DNA from: Holotrichia oblita
Lineage: Eukaryota > Arthropoda > Insecta > Coleoptera > Scarabaeidae
Length of the DNA stretch: 64,000 nucleotides
Assembly (NCBI GenBank): GCA_023690525.1
Contig: CM043015.1
Coordinates: 206,728,917-206,792,916, forward strand
Reading direction: 5' to 3'
Of the stretch, positions 32,790-44,749 are shown piece after piece. Numbering within the stretch: the stretch's first letter is position 1; each line of letters opens with the position of its first letter. A program made the translations under genes and the position numbers. The notes beneath the pieces were generated by a model. The model did no database searches, was not told the origin of the DNA, and saw nothing but the letters and a program-made list of their open reading frames with translations.

Positions 32790-33010
32790 GTGGCTTTCAT
32801 TCCTATTTCCACAATCATAGCGCCTCTAGTTAATTGAACGTAAAAGATGTTGTCAAAGAAAACATTCCAGAGTGACCAGTAGTGATCCTTGGGGTACTCC
32901 TGCCTCTATTTTAATTTCCCCTTTCTCGCAGCTGTAGTTGTGTGCCTATCATTCCATCATTCCACGTTCCAATTCACTGAATGCATCCTGGATAATTCCT
33001 TTCCACCACA
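32790..33010 (-). pseudogene. R1-type RT remnant
   Basis: The minus strand reads CEKGEIKIEAGVPQGSLL, then, after a small shift, TLWNVFFDNIFYVQL and GAMIVEIGMKATTSLL. The GVPQGS box followed by LWN is typical of the R1 group. About 70 codons survive. Confidence 0.6.
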
Positions 33011-34079
33011 TTTATGATTTAATTCAAATTTATCATTTTCTGAAATAGAACCTGTTTGCAGGTAATCCTGTAAATATCCTTGACAATAGAATACTTAAAA
33101 ACAAAACGTACTATTCAGTGCACTTGTGTATTTACAATCTAATCTAACACATAGTAGTAAACTCACATACTTCACTCTCAAACTGAATTTAATTATTTAA
33201 TTACACTAAATTATATCTCACCTTTGTCTCAGTCCGTTTTAAAAACACTCTCTATTATCTTTAATTATCCGTATTAATTTTTATTTTCCTTACATTAATT
33301 CATTGTTATTGGTGTGCATCGTCAGCTCGAGACGACATTGATAATACCCTTGTCTTACCTGTTTACATCATCTTCGTCCCTATAAAATTTTACAACCGAG
33401 TATGTGGGACCCCGCAATAACAATAAAATGTAACTGGACACAAAAAATAAACGCTCACCGTCTATATATCGTTAAAATAAGCGGAATAATATGTTGGTAT
33501 ACATAAATATCGGATCTAAATCCTATTTCTTCCGAACGCATACGAATCCGCTACGTCTACATCCGCGTGTGAATTTGTTGAGGCAGATTTTATACGCAAT
33601 TACGTCAATAATCCACTGATACACGTTTATAGGGCCTGTTACTAGCGCGATAATGTGCACGCGTACCGCTCATAAGCGGGCAGTTATGCAGAAATTATGG
33701 TGTTTTCGGGTTACATGGGAATATACTGAAGTGTACCCGGGTTCTCGTTGGTCGTTTAGATGAAATACAATATTGGAAAATTATTCTTATCCGCGTTCGA
33801 ATGGACGCAGGTACTCGTATTATGCGCAGTTACCGTTAAAATGTCTCATTTATGGCCTTAATGAATCGGTTACGTTGAAAAATCTCGCGTCTACGTTTTC
33901 GAATTTTTCCAATCCTTTTGTACTCGGTGCAAAGTTATGCTCACAACTTTCCCATCGTGTGTCGCCGTTTAATGCGAAGTATGAATGTGGAAGCATAGGC
34001 GTTTGTATTTTGATTTCGTTTACAAGTTTACTCGTTTAAAAGTGAGATATTCGCTCGTGAATTAACACCGATGCACATA
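33011..34079. other. Mostly non-element DNA, no gene seen
   Basis: From about 33400 to 34000 the DNA is CpG-containing and shows no element homology. The 88-codon plus-strand frame near 33773 has no recognisable features. Confidence 0.35.
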
Positions 34080-35350
34080 CGAGGGAGCGTTTTTATATTC
34101 GCGGAATGAGCGGGTTGTAGGAGGGTGATTAGGCGCATTGAGGACTTGGCCTGTGCAGTGACTCATAATTAGTATACATACGAAGTTTCATTGTTATTAG
34201 ACAGTTAGTCTTTGAGCTATCGTCAACCAAGTGACATAATCAAGAGTGAAAAGTGAAATATGGAAAAAATAGAATATCGTGCCGTTATAAAGTTCCTTAC
34301 CAGGCAAGGAAAAAAGTCGCGACCATAATGAATGAGATGTCATTGGTTTACGGCGACTCTTGTTCTGGAAAAACCATGGTGTACAAGTGGCATAGTTTAT
34401 TTAAACAAGGAAGGGAATCCCTTGAAGACGACCCGAGGCCGGGCAGGAGCATTGAGGTGACCAGGCCAGCACTTATCCAAAAAGTTGAAAAAATTGTACT
34501 CGAAGATGCTCGACTAAAGAAGAAACAACTCGCAGAAATGGTTGGAGTATCCCATACAACAATTTTTAAAATCCTACACGATCATCTCGGCATGTCTAAG
34601 GTCAGCGCAAGATGAGTGCCGAGAATGCTCACGCCGCCGCAAAAACAACAGCGCGTAGAGTGTTCGCGTGCATTTTTGGACCTCTGTAATGAAGACAAGG
34701 ATGGTGTATTGAGTCGAATTGTTACTGGAGACGAAACTTGGGTTCATCATTATGAACCTGAGTCCAAACAAGACTCCATGCAGTGGCATAAAAAGGGCAC
34801 AGCACCTCCCAAGAAATTTAAAGTGTCACAATCAGCTGGGAAACTCATGTCAACGGTATTTTGGGACTCGGAAGGAGTATTGTTGATTGATTATAAAGAT
34901 AAAGGTGTTTCTATAACCGGAGAATATTACGCTTCAATATTAGAGCGACTAAAAGAAGCCATTAAAGAGAAAAGACGGGGAAAATTGACGAAAGGTGTGC
35001 TGCTTTTGCACGACAACGCGCCCGTCCACAAGAGCCGCGTTGCGTTAGCTGCCCTGCATAAGGTGGGCTTCGAAATTGTGAATCACCCACCCTACAGCCC
35101 AGACCTGGCCCCGAGTGATTATTACCAGATTCCGAAAATGAAAAAAGAGCTGCGGGGTAAAAAATTTACTGCCGATGATGAAGTCAAGGAGGCAGTTTCG
35201 GCGTATTTTGCAGATAAAGAGAAATCATTTTTTATGAGGGTATACATAAATTAATTGAAAGATGTGAAAAATGTATCCGTCTTGCAGGTGAATATATTTT
35301 TTTATTTCCACCCTTATCCCCCATTCCGCGAATATAAAAACGCTCCCTCG
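34080..35350 (+). mobile_element. mariner element, family A, copy 2 (1271 bp)
   Basis: The TIRs match those of 6893-8142: CGAGGGAGCGTTTTTATATT at the left, AATATAAAAACGCTCCCTCG at the right. TA lies on both sides (34078-34079, 35351-35352). The two copies are very similar and can be compared base by base. Confidence 0.93.
34260..35254 (+). pseudogene. mariner transposase (family A, copy 2), two lesions
   Basis: The true start is ATG 34260 (MEKIEYRAVIKFLTRQG). One base is missing near 34311 relative to copy 1 (GGAAAAAAGTCGC versus GGAAAATCAGTCGC). The sequence then runs MNEMSLVYGDSCSGKTMVYK, ALIQKVEKIVLEDARLKKKQ and FKILHDHLGMSKVSAR. A TGA at 34613 replaces the conserved Trp before VPRMLTPPQKQQRVE. 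The catalytic domain is complete: VTGDETWVHHYEPESKQ, LLLHDNAPVHKS and PPYSPDLAPSDYY, DD34D. It ends MRVYIN. This copy keeps the 40 nt lost in copy 1, and copy 1 lacks these two lesions. Confidence 0.92.
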
Positions 35351-35352
35351 TA

Positions 35353-35937
35353 ATATGCATATACAGCGTATTTTCATTCATGAAATATTGATAAAATAGG
35401 ATTAATCATCTAAACTAAACAAGAATAGACGCCTCCAGAAGGATTAAGTCGATAAGAAGCGCTGCTAAGAGACGTCAGTTGGTAACTAAAGATAAGAGCA
35501 GTTAATGTGCAATAAGAAACACAATTCAACCCTAGTGGATATTAAATGGTCTAAGATAAAATATGTTTATTACTTTTTTTCAGAAACTTTACTACAATCA
35601 AGTTGATGAGGAATACATAGTTACTGAAGTCTTAAAGTATCTACACCCAACAATATCATTTTGGGCTTCCACAAATCTGGAATTCAGCCCTTTTGTTAAT
35701 GACCTACTAGCTGATCAGTTAATTGAATCAGGTCTTCCATGCGTTATAACAAGTTCTCTCTTCTCAACCTGCTAACACAACCTCAATTTCCGTCACCACC
35801 TACAGGACCACAACGTATTCAAGAACTGAGAACCCTTGAAGATATCTTTTATTCTGTAGTTAGGACAACAGACACTCTCCTTAAATAAGTAGGCACAGAT
35901 GTAAAAAGAAACTATTCGAAAAAGAATGGGATAGATA
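35353..35937. other. Short unassigned stretch
   Basis: A 70-codon plus-strand frame (35563-35775, FQKLYYNQVDEEYIVTEVLK) shows no family features that I recognise. Otherwise nothing is seen. Confidence 0.35.
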
Positions 35938-37060
35938 CAAGTGCGTATTTTTATGTTATCTACCTAGATATGAAACAAAAGAGTGACGATGTCAAACAAA
36001 TTATTGAAAAATTGCTTTCATTGTTAGAAATACAGGTGCCAAGTTGCTAGATAGATTTGAGAATGAAAGAATGGTTGCTGTGTATGGGGAAGATGCACAA
36101 TCTTCTTTTCAAGTAAAATATTGCTATAAACTCTTTCGATGGGGCCGAGAGTTAATCAATGATGACCCAAGTCCAGACGACCTGTTGAAGCTAGAACTGA
36201 AGACATTGTGCGAAAAGTCTAAAATTTGGTACTGAAAGATCGGCGTGTAAAGATCTCTGTCATTGCCATTGAAGTCTGTATATCCGAAGCAAATTTCCTC
36301 AAAATTTTGCATGACGATTTGAGAATAAAGAAGGTGTCTGCACGATGGATACCCAGATTGCTTACACCTGAACAAAAACTGTACAGAAAAGAAGTTACTC
36401 AAGAAAATTTAAATTTGGCCAAATTGGAGAGGGACAAAACATTTTTATCTCGAATTATCACCGAAAATGAGACTTGTGTACACCATTGAGACCCTCCTAC
36501 TAAACAAGAGTCTATGCAGCGGATTCGTAAGGACTCTCCATCACCAAAAAAGGCCAAGACACAATTTCCTGGAAAAAAAAATGATGACAATAACTGTTTT
36601 CTGGGAAGTAGAAGGAGTCTTGCTTATTGAATATGTTCAAGGATTGTCTACCATAAACGGAGAGGCTTTCGGAAACACAATTAAAAATTTAAAAACTGCT
36701 CTAGAGGAAAAACACTCGCATTCTTATTCACAAAAAAACTTGTTGCTGCACGACAATTGCCGGTTTCAGAAGGCAAACAAAGTTCAACAGATAATCAATG
36801 ACTGTGGGTCTATAGAGTTAAAGCATCCACCTTATGGACCAGACCTAGCTCTGTCAGACTTCTTCTTATTCAAAAATTTAAAAGAGCATCTCAGTGGAAA
36901 GTGTTTTGCGTATGATGAACAACTCAAAGAAGCTGTTGAAGAATATTTTGCGGGGTTACCGAAGCAGTTTTTTTCTGAGGGTATGGAGCAATTGGAAAAA
37001 AGATGGAATTGGTGTTGAAGGGAGTTATTTAGAGGTAGATAACATAAAAATACGGCCTCG
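35938..37060 (+). pseudogene. mariner element, family C, 1123 bp
   Basis: The right TIR, GTAGATAACATAAAAATACG followed by GCCTCG, ends at 37060. The left end is CAAGTGCGTATTTTTATGTT. TA flanks both (35936-35937, 37061-37062). The transposase, in three frames, reads MVAVYGEDAQSSFQVKYCYK, VVLKDRRVKISVIAIEVCIS, LHDDLRIKKVSARWIPRLLT, IITENETCVHH (first Asp changed to Asn), VFWEVEGVLLIEYVQG, LLLHDNCRFQKANKVQQI (second Asp) and PPYGPDLALSDFFLFKNLK (third Asp after 34 residues). It ends EGMEQLEKRWNWC at 37018. The Asp-to-Asn change and frameshifts make it inactive. Confidence 0.88.
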
Positions 37061-37237
37061 TAGGAAGGAAGAAAGAACAGATGCTTATTGAATTGTCCTC
37101 TGGTGCCAAAGACGATGGAGTCATATCTTTTTTTTCCACGCTCAAAGAAGAATCTTTTGCAGTTGACGAAGCTATTCTGAAATGCCATTTTTGTTCTTTG
37201 TTGTATATGCTAGCAACGCTTCTACTTCTCCTCTCCA

Positions 37238-37575
37238 ATCGATATCACCTCATGTCATGAGATCATCTCTTTTTCTTCTTCCCTCCTTAGTTGATAATCT
37301 CACTTCTCCTCTCTACCTCCTTCTCTTCTTTTATTGAAAGAATGTGATTTATCTTTTTGGGGTGTTGTAGAAATGGAAATATTAAGACTAGTAGAAGACG
37401 GTTTTGGTACTGGGATAGTACCAAAACGATTGAGAAAACATTGTAAAGCCAAGGTCCTAGGAGTTGGCATATTTAATGCTAAACAAGTGTACTTATTAGT
37501 GTTAAAGGGAGTTAGTTGAAAAATAATTCTCTTATGTGCTTTTTCTCATGGCTAGGTAGATAACATAAAAGACAC
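37238..37575 (+). repeat. Segment X, copy 2, with mariner-like 3' end
   Basis: Bases 37238-37487 match 17682-17926. The open frame (KECDLSFWGVVEMEILRLVE, then KRLRKHCKAKVLGVGIFNAK) differs from copy 1 by one codon deletion and a few substitutions. After X, GTGTTAAAGGGAGTTAGTTG and GTAGATAACATAAAA (about 37498-37568) resemble the 3' UTR and TIR of mariner family C. This supports X being an internal part of a mariner-derived element. The product, if any, is unknown to me. Confidence 0.7.
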
Positions 37576-38394
37576 AATTCTGTACTTATAAGAAAGAAGT
37601 ATCACACACAAGAACACAAAACAAAACATACGGAAACATTTTAATGTTAACAATTAACAAAAATATTTCATTTACGCCTGATTAATTTATAATAAGATTT
37701 AGCAGTCCACGTTTTGTTTACTAATCATCCGTTACGTTAAAACGACACGAGCGCGCATTAAACATTAGAAATCGATTCATTCCAAACGTACGTACCAAGT
37801 CCATCTGTCGGCAATTAAACCGAACTAAACCGCGTCGCGCAACAGGTTCGTCGTCTGCTCTTGCATCGAAATACTACATGCAATACCTCGGAAAAACTAC
37901 ATACGCGTATATTAATAAAATGTTATCACAACTTCCAACATCCAACCGTAAAACCAGAACAATAATCGAATGACTCATATTTAATAAAATGTTGAAATAT
38001 CTTTTATATTAAGAGCGCGTGAACTTCATGCTAGAGATATCGAATACTGTTGCAGTTTGTAATCGCGAAGGAAATAATTAGAGCATTTTTTTCAAGGTTG
38101 TTGTGTTCTCTTTATTTTTTGCGTTAGGTATATTCTGCGGCGGCGTTTCAATTTCGTTTTCGCTCCGAACATACTCCACGACTGTGTAATATGCCCGATG
38201 CGTGATGTCTCAATCTAATATTTATGTTCCACAGGTTTCACGCTATTGTAGTTGATTAATTAGTGTTTTGTTTGAATGTCAGCGAGCTGGTTAGAAACTA
38301 ATTAAGCAACTAGGTCAGAGGAAATTGAGTGATTAAAATGTGAAATTAAAGTCCGTTGAATTGTACACAGTTCGAAATTCAGCACGTGTAAATA
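37576..38394. other. No gene seen
   Basis: CpG-containing DNA around 37730-37930 and 38130-38220 without element homology; otherwise AT-rich. Confidence 0.35.
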
Positions 38395-39370
38395 TTGTAG
38401 AGTAGGTGGTAAATTTTTTCGAGTAAATTATGTTGTGTAAATTTTACTCTAGTATTTACTCTACGAACTTATTTACTCTATACAGTACACTGTTGGACAG
38501 TTTACAACATAAACATACGAATTAGTGTACATTTTACACTAAATCAAAGAAAACAATAAAGTAGAGTAGAATAAAGGTACGTTCATACAGCCAGCGATGC
38601 GCTGCAATGCTTTGCTAGGCGATATTTAATCGTAAGCAAACCACCCCCGAAGTAGCAACGCATGGTATAACCAAGTATAACAACGCATCGCGCCAAATAG
38701 CTCGCTATATGAATGCATACATTGAAGATCACTTGTTTGAATTCATGGCGTCACCCATCGCGCCATTGCTGGCTGTGTGAACGTACATACACCAACTCTA
38801 ATTTTGTATACGTAGTTAACCAGTTGTAGTGTGAAGTGAACTGTCCCCTCTCCCAATCTTTAGATGTTGCGTCATATTATCATCATTTAGGTATAAGCAG
38901 CCGTTGTAGAAGTTAGTTCTGACCTGTAATTTTCGGGTAAGTACCTACTTATGTATATACTAATTACATAAATATTATAGCTTATATTATATGTACCTAT
39001 ATACTTCAATTATAGTTGTGATAAAAAACATTATGCATATTATATTTCGTGTATTTACTACAATGTACTGTACTCCTATGTAATATATCCTCATGTTTCG
39101 AATAAACAAAAAATTAAATAAGCCAATTCTATTTTTTCCCCTATTTTACTTTGCTCAAATGTAAATTTCAATAGTCTACGAGTACCTATAATGCATAGGT
39201 AAATTTACTCTAACTACTAGTAAAGTTGACTCTATTCAAAATCAAAATAGAGTGAATATTTTCTTCACTAAGCTATATTAAATTTGATAGAGTAAATATT
39301 TTTAACATTTGGCAAGATTAAAATGTACTCTACGGTTTACTCTTTCTATCGTGTGGATATTTTACACTAA
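38395..39370. repeat. Field of TTTACTCTA / TAGAGTAAA motifs
   Basis: The motif TTTACTCT(A) or its complement occurs about a dozen times, in both orientations, in two clusters (about 38395-38575 and 39190-39350) on either side of a MITE. Spacing is irregular. It may be a decayed element with internal repeats that was split by the MITE. Confidence 0.55.
38577..38786. mobile_element. MITE, about 210 bp
   Basis: The left end GTACGTTCATACAGCCAGCG is mirrored by the right end CTGGCTGTGTGAACGTAC, an inverted repeat of about 20-25 bp with one or two mismatches. No open frame is present. I could not settle the target duplication, so the superfamily is open. Confidence 0.7.
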
Positions 39371-42300
39371 AAACAGTAGGACCTATATACACACTAGCTA
39401 GATTAAAAAATTCAATCTATTCTTCGAACTGTGTATTAAATCTTGTTATGGTGATTTAAATTGAAACAATTTTCAGTGTTTCTTTAAAAATAAAAATATT
39501 TTTAACACACTCTATAGATACTATATATATTATTGCAAGTTACCAAGCAATCAATCACGTTACAACTTCACTTGTATTTGTTACACTTACATATTACAAC
39601 TAACTTCATTTGAATACAATAGGAGAGTCAACGTTAAACTTTCTTACTGGAGTAGCTCTCGCTGTACAATCCCATGAATTAAATTCCAACAGTTTAGTCA
39701 CCGAACAGGATCACTGGAATACTTTAAAGAAAATAATGAAAAAAGTAACATAACAAAAAAAGCGTTAATCAACTTTAATTCGAGATAACACATCTATGTA
39801 ATTATGTGTCGATTAAAGGTGACAAATGGGAGCAATTCAATTTATAAGTGACACAATTGAAACACAATTCACACCTCTTTAATGTGACTAACTGTATAAT
39901 AGATAATTGTTAAAAGGTGTGCATGTATTAGTTAATTAGACCCATTTCTAATAGAGGTATGAATTCTCTAATGACAACGATCAACAATATTAAAAGAGGA
40001 ATTAGACAGATGTGACCTAGAATCGACAATAATTGTAACAATATCTCCTAGATAAACAAAATAATAAAATTAGAAAATCGAGCCCCTTCAACAACTGACC
40101 ACCTAGGCAGTTATTGCTGGCAATAAAAAAAGAGACTCCCTTTTATTCGTTAAGGGTACCGAAACAGATCTACATTTTTTTCGGTCCTGTTATATTTATT
40201 TTTTTACAATTGTTTACGCTGTTAAACAGAGGATAAAAAAAAGCGAAATTTTAAAAAAGGGAAACTGGGTGACCCATTTCTGTTACGACTTTATTAGTTT
40301 GACAAAACTGTGAAGCGGATGTTACCCTAATATTACAAGCTATTTTTTTGCCTGCGTGCAACACTAAAAAAACGATTTGAGAATGGAAGGCATGTTTTTA
40401 CCGTTTTCTCCGCTTTTTTTAGGTACACAATAAAAAGGATGATTTGTTTGCAAAATATATTAGTAAAAGCTGTAATAAAAATGTGCCGACTCCAGACTAA
40501 ACGTTTTGGAATTTTTTTTTTACAACCTATTACTGTTAATGTTTGTATTAATAGATATATCTGTAGCCTTAATTGTAGTACCTACATAATTGTATTTTTC
40601 TAATGCAAAATTTGATATTTACTTCTTATATTTAAAAAGTTTTGTGATGGTTGAGTAGAACTATAGAAACCGCCTTGCACGTTTCGGTCTTATAGCTACA
40701 CCCTCAGTATCACTCCTAACTTTCTTACAGACTTGTATGTTGTACCTGAGATTGGGCTCTCACCTGAATTTATTTTAGTTTTTACATCTTTTTTAGTTAT
40801 TTCGCTTTTTTGTTTATCATTCTTAGGTTTCACAACAAGTACTTCAGAGTTTTTTTTAGTTAATTCTTTTACGGGATGTCTCTTAATCTTCTAATACTTT
40901 CTATGGGCTTGGACTGGAGGCGTTTACTTTTATGACTGCGTCGTCGCCAGTTGAATGAATTAACAATATCAGCAAAATTTTAAATATAACATAGATTACA
41001 AGACTAAAGTGGAGTGGTTGGTAGACCTTTTCTTTCTTCGAATCTCATCCGAATGGGCCTGAGTATTTGGAACATCGTTCTTCTCAAAAATATTCCATTT
41101 ATGATTGTAATCTAAAGTGTAGCCAAGATGTCTCTGGATCGCTCCACCATTCAGGGAGAGACAACCATTGCGGAGATTACACTTCGCGTAACAGTTTAGC
41201 TAGGAGGAGTTCTTTTCTAACTTGATCTCCTGGTCAAGGATGAAATTGAAACGGTTTTGCCCCCTCCCACCTGTCATCATCCGCAGGATTGCACCACATA
41301 AAGCCTACCCAAAACTCCACACTACAGGACGGGAAACCGCATCTCCAGGATTATTGGACATCTTCGTTTTTAATTTGTTTCTCTTGTTGGGTCTTGTTTG
41401 TTTATTTTGATGAATTTTAATCCTCAGTTTACCCTCCTACTGTTGATTGCTACAAGTTATTTAATTAATTAAATTCTATTGCAAATCACAGCGAGGATGG
41501 TCACCCCACGCAATTGGAGATAAAAGGGTTTAGAGGTAAAAGTCCAACCCTAGTAATGAGAGAATGCATGACTATTAGACATTAGATATTATCGAAATGA
41601 AAAGACCACATTCCTATTAGGACACCCATCAATAGGAACATTAATTATTCAAAGATTATTTTGTTTGTTCTTGTACAAACGCCACGATATAAAAAAACAA
41701 AAAAATATGGTTATGGTAAGTTGTTGGGAATCACCCTGCTAGCAAGTGCAATGAAAGTAGATCCAGTATTAGAAGAAGAACAGGTGGCTTCGACTTGCCA
41801 GGTCTCGTCAGCCCAACTCTGTATGGAATACCTGACTTATAATAAAGATGTCAATTGTTTCAGAAACAAGTATTACAAGCTTATGGTTCAAAATTGAAAC
41901 AAAAAATCCCAGCAAGATTTACAAAGTCAGTAAAATAACAAAAAAACTCAAATTCTCCTAACAAAATCAAATTAGAAAAACATAGTTTAATGTTACACAA
42001 CGTTTTGTCATGGAGTTCAGTGTGGAGCTTTGCTTGCCAATCCACATTTTGAGCAAATACAGTGCTTCCAATACTAGCACAAACTAAATGAGTCATGGTA
42101 CCTACATAAAAAAGGAAAGCAAAATAAAAGACGGGAATAAATTTTCATAAATACGTCCTCCTAATATTCGAATCAAATGCTAAATACAAGTACAGGGTTC
42201 GGGAAACATGACTTAAACACTTAAATTTGAATACTGGAACGAAATCGAGTTGGCATATTTCGGTGAGGGCATCTACGATTGAATGATTTCAAGAAAATGA

Positions 42301-43453
42301 TTCTGTATTTCTAAAACTTAATTTTTAAAAGTTTTACATCGTGTAATATGTAAATGATGTACGTTTCGAGTGTTTTATAGTTGTTTCTCTTTTTTTGTTT
42401 ATTTGAATTTCAAGGTTAAGGTTCTCATCGAAATGTATTCAAGTAGATATTGACCGACGTTAGTTTTTTGTAATTTATTTCTATTAATTAATTTTTAAAA
42501 TATTAGTCAAGATAAACTCTTATTGAAGTGCTTCAAATTTGTAACTTTGCTTTTTTGTTTCAGAAGTCCTTCGTATTTTTTTGTAACACTCCAATACACA
42601 CAGTTTCTCTAAATACTATATTAATTAAGTTTTAATTATAGTATTGTGTTGTGTGTTTTGTTTTGTGAACATTTTACTACTTCTATATGTCTTTCTCTCT
42701 GTTTTGACCAATTCCAAGGGAAGAGATACCAGGATAGCCACCCTCAAACGCCCTTCAAGGAGGAACATTTCTAGTATCGGCTTTCCCACACCCATCTTAA
42801 TTTCAATCTCAACAAGTATTGTCAGATTATTTGAAATACTACCTCTTAAAGTGCGTTTTTTTCGTTTTTGTTATGTATCAACTGCTATTCTAATTGTTAT
42901 ATTTTTCTTCTTTGATATCATTTTACTTGTGTTTTCATTATTTATTTGACTCAATTACTAAGCTTAGCAAGAACTGAATTCGTTGTATTCCCTAAAACCC
43001 GTTTATCGAATATATTTTAATAGCATTTTCTAGTGTAGTATATCAAGATGAAACTCTTGTTTTGAAAGTAGAAATAATTTGATTCTAGAATATTAAATCG
43101 AGCATAGACCTCGCCGACAAATTTGTAATGTTGCCTAATAAATGTAGATGGACTTCACTCACCTGTACCTTAATTGGTAGAAAGAAGTAAAAAAATATAG
43201 ATCTAAGAAATAGTTTCATTTAAATTTATTTAACTATGTATTAGCAAACTTACTTAGCAAAATGTTTTATTATGACTTAATTTAAGGAAATTAGCTACAA
43301 CTCTGACGATTAATCTTTGGAAATAATAAATCAAAGTAAAGGAAGAAACATTAAATTAAGATAAAAAAACAAACATAAAATAAATTAAGATATGATGAGT
43401 AAAATAAAAAAAGTATATTACCAATTATATTTTGGAGAAACAGGCTTTATACG
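39371..43453. other. Long AT-rich stretch without a supported gene
   Basis: The ORFs here, such as the hydrophobic 101-codon frame at 42644-42949, lack any family signature. A partly CpG-containing segment lies at 41030-41400. The short dispersed repeat at 41768-41818 is listed separately. Confidence 0.4.
41768..41818. repeat. Short dispersed repeat, copy 2
   Basis: ATTAGAAG...GTGGCTTCGAC...CCAGGTCTCGTCA matches 18845-18896 in the same orientation. Confidence 0.5.
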
Positions 43454-44421
43454 CTACTATAGGGCATAGTCGCCCATATTGAACCAAAATTTATGGAATC
43501 AACGGTAACTTTCTGTAAAATTAAAACAAGTACCTAGCTGAAATTGTGGAAAAATGTTTATTGAATATTTAGGACAAACGAGCATTATAAAAAAGGAACT
43601 AATAATTATTAATTACAATAGTTGTAGTTGCAAATGGTTCAATTTCAGAAACGAGTTGCCTAAGTTGAAGCACTAGTTTCCTTAAATGAACCTGACATAA
43701 ATTGTATTAATTGTTTGTAAACTGTATTATGAAAGTACTAAGTTCAAATAAAGAGTAAAACAAAATTGAAACATGTAATAATTATCAATGGACGCATGCT
43801 CCACAAATAAATTTCTTTTGCTTTAGGCCTACACCCACATATTCACAATGAAACCACGTCTTGCATTGCATGCATTGAATCATGTCCTTAGTGTATCCTT
43901 GAACATTTTTTACAGAATCATCCATTAGCTTCTGCACTCTTTGACTGAGAGACAACTATTGAACTAGATACAGAACGGACATTTAATGGCACAGTTTTTT
44001 TCATCTAGGTATAAAGACAAAGAATTTAATGCGGCAATAACAAAAACCAATTTTAATTAGCCGGACTGAACCAGTTTCCCAAATTGAACCGCAGTTCAGT
44101 TTAAATTGTTAATAGTACCAGACGTAACCTAAAATCTGTACTTCTTTATGAACTAATTGAATTTTAGTTAGCTATGCAAGGTACTCTATATTTGCTTAAA
44201 CAAAAACACAAAATATTGCATGTAAACATGTGCAAAACTTTCTTTAGTGATGACACGAGTCGCTGATCCATTCTGTGTGTCATATTTGTAACCTTTATGG
44301 TATCCACTCATACACTTTCGAGATCTCATATGTAGATGACTCTTACCGTAATGCAATATTATAAAATTAAAGCGGTTCAATTTGGGAGTCGGTTCAATAT
44401 GGGCGACTTTACACTACTAGA
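43454..44421 (-). mobile_element. TIR-bounded element with degraded content
   Basis: The left end, AGGGCATAGTCGCCCATATT followed by GAACC (43461-43485), is mirrored on the right by GGTTCAATATGGGCGACTTT (44391-44410) followed by ACACTACTAG. Internal copies of GGTTCAATTT and of its complement occur near 43635, 44075 and 44374. The only coding trace is a PHD-like zinc finger on the minus strand. The size (about 960 bp) and content suggest a deletion derivative of a DNA transposon. Confidence 0.65.
43793..43955 (-). pseudogene. PHD-like zinc finger remnant
   Basis: The minus strand reads SQRVQKLMDDSVKN, then IQCMQCKTWFHCEYVGV and KKFICGACVH before a stop. CxxC-x4-H and a following CxxC with the Trp-Phe-His centre fit the second half of a PHD finger, which some insect DNA transposases carry at their C-terminus. 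The first Cys pairs are not seen. It lies inside the TIR-bounded element. Confidence 0.5.
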
Positions 44422-44749
44422 TTTGTATTTTAAAATAGACTTCACTTGATAAATTCTTAGCTTAACTAGCCTCCAATTAAAACGCAGAAGAAAAATCAAT
44501 AATTTAAAAACACCTTTTTAGGGAAACTCTTAGAAATTAATCATTAAAAGACTAACCATTAAAATCTCGTTGATCGTATATACCTACATTTGTTTTATTT
44601 CTTCTTGTGACTTTTGTGTGTTCATACGTTCAAAATCAGTGAAGGAAAATGTTCAAGTAACGCGGATAAAGTTGTATAAAATGTTACAATTCGTTGACGA
44701 GCGACTCAATTTTTAAATAAACCGCGATTTCTGATTCTCTCATAAAGCG

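Noticed and set aside
38395..39370. Possible CRISPR-like or tandem repeat array
   Set aside because: The motif is short, in both orientations and irregularly spaced, and this is eukaryotic DNA.
42644..42949. 101-codon hydrophobic frame that looks like a membrane protein
   Set aside because: T-rich DNA gives Phe/Leu/Ile-rich translations; there is no family feature, gene context or splice signal.
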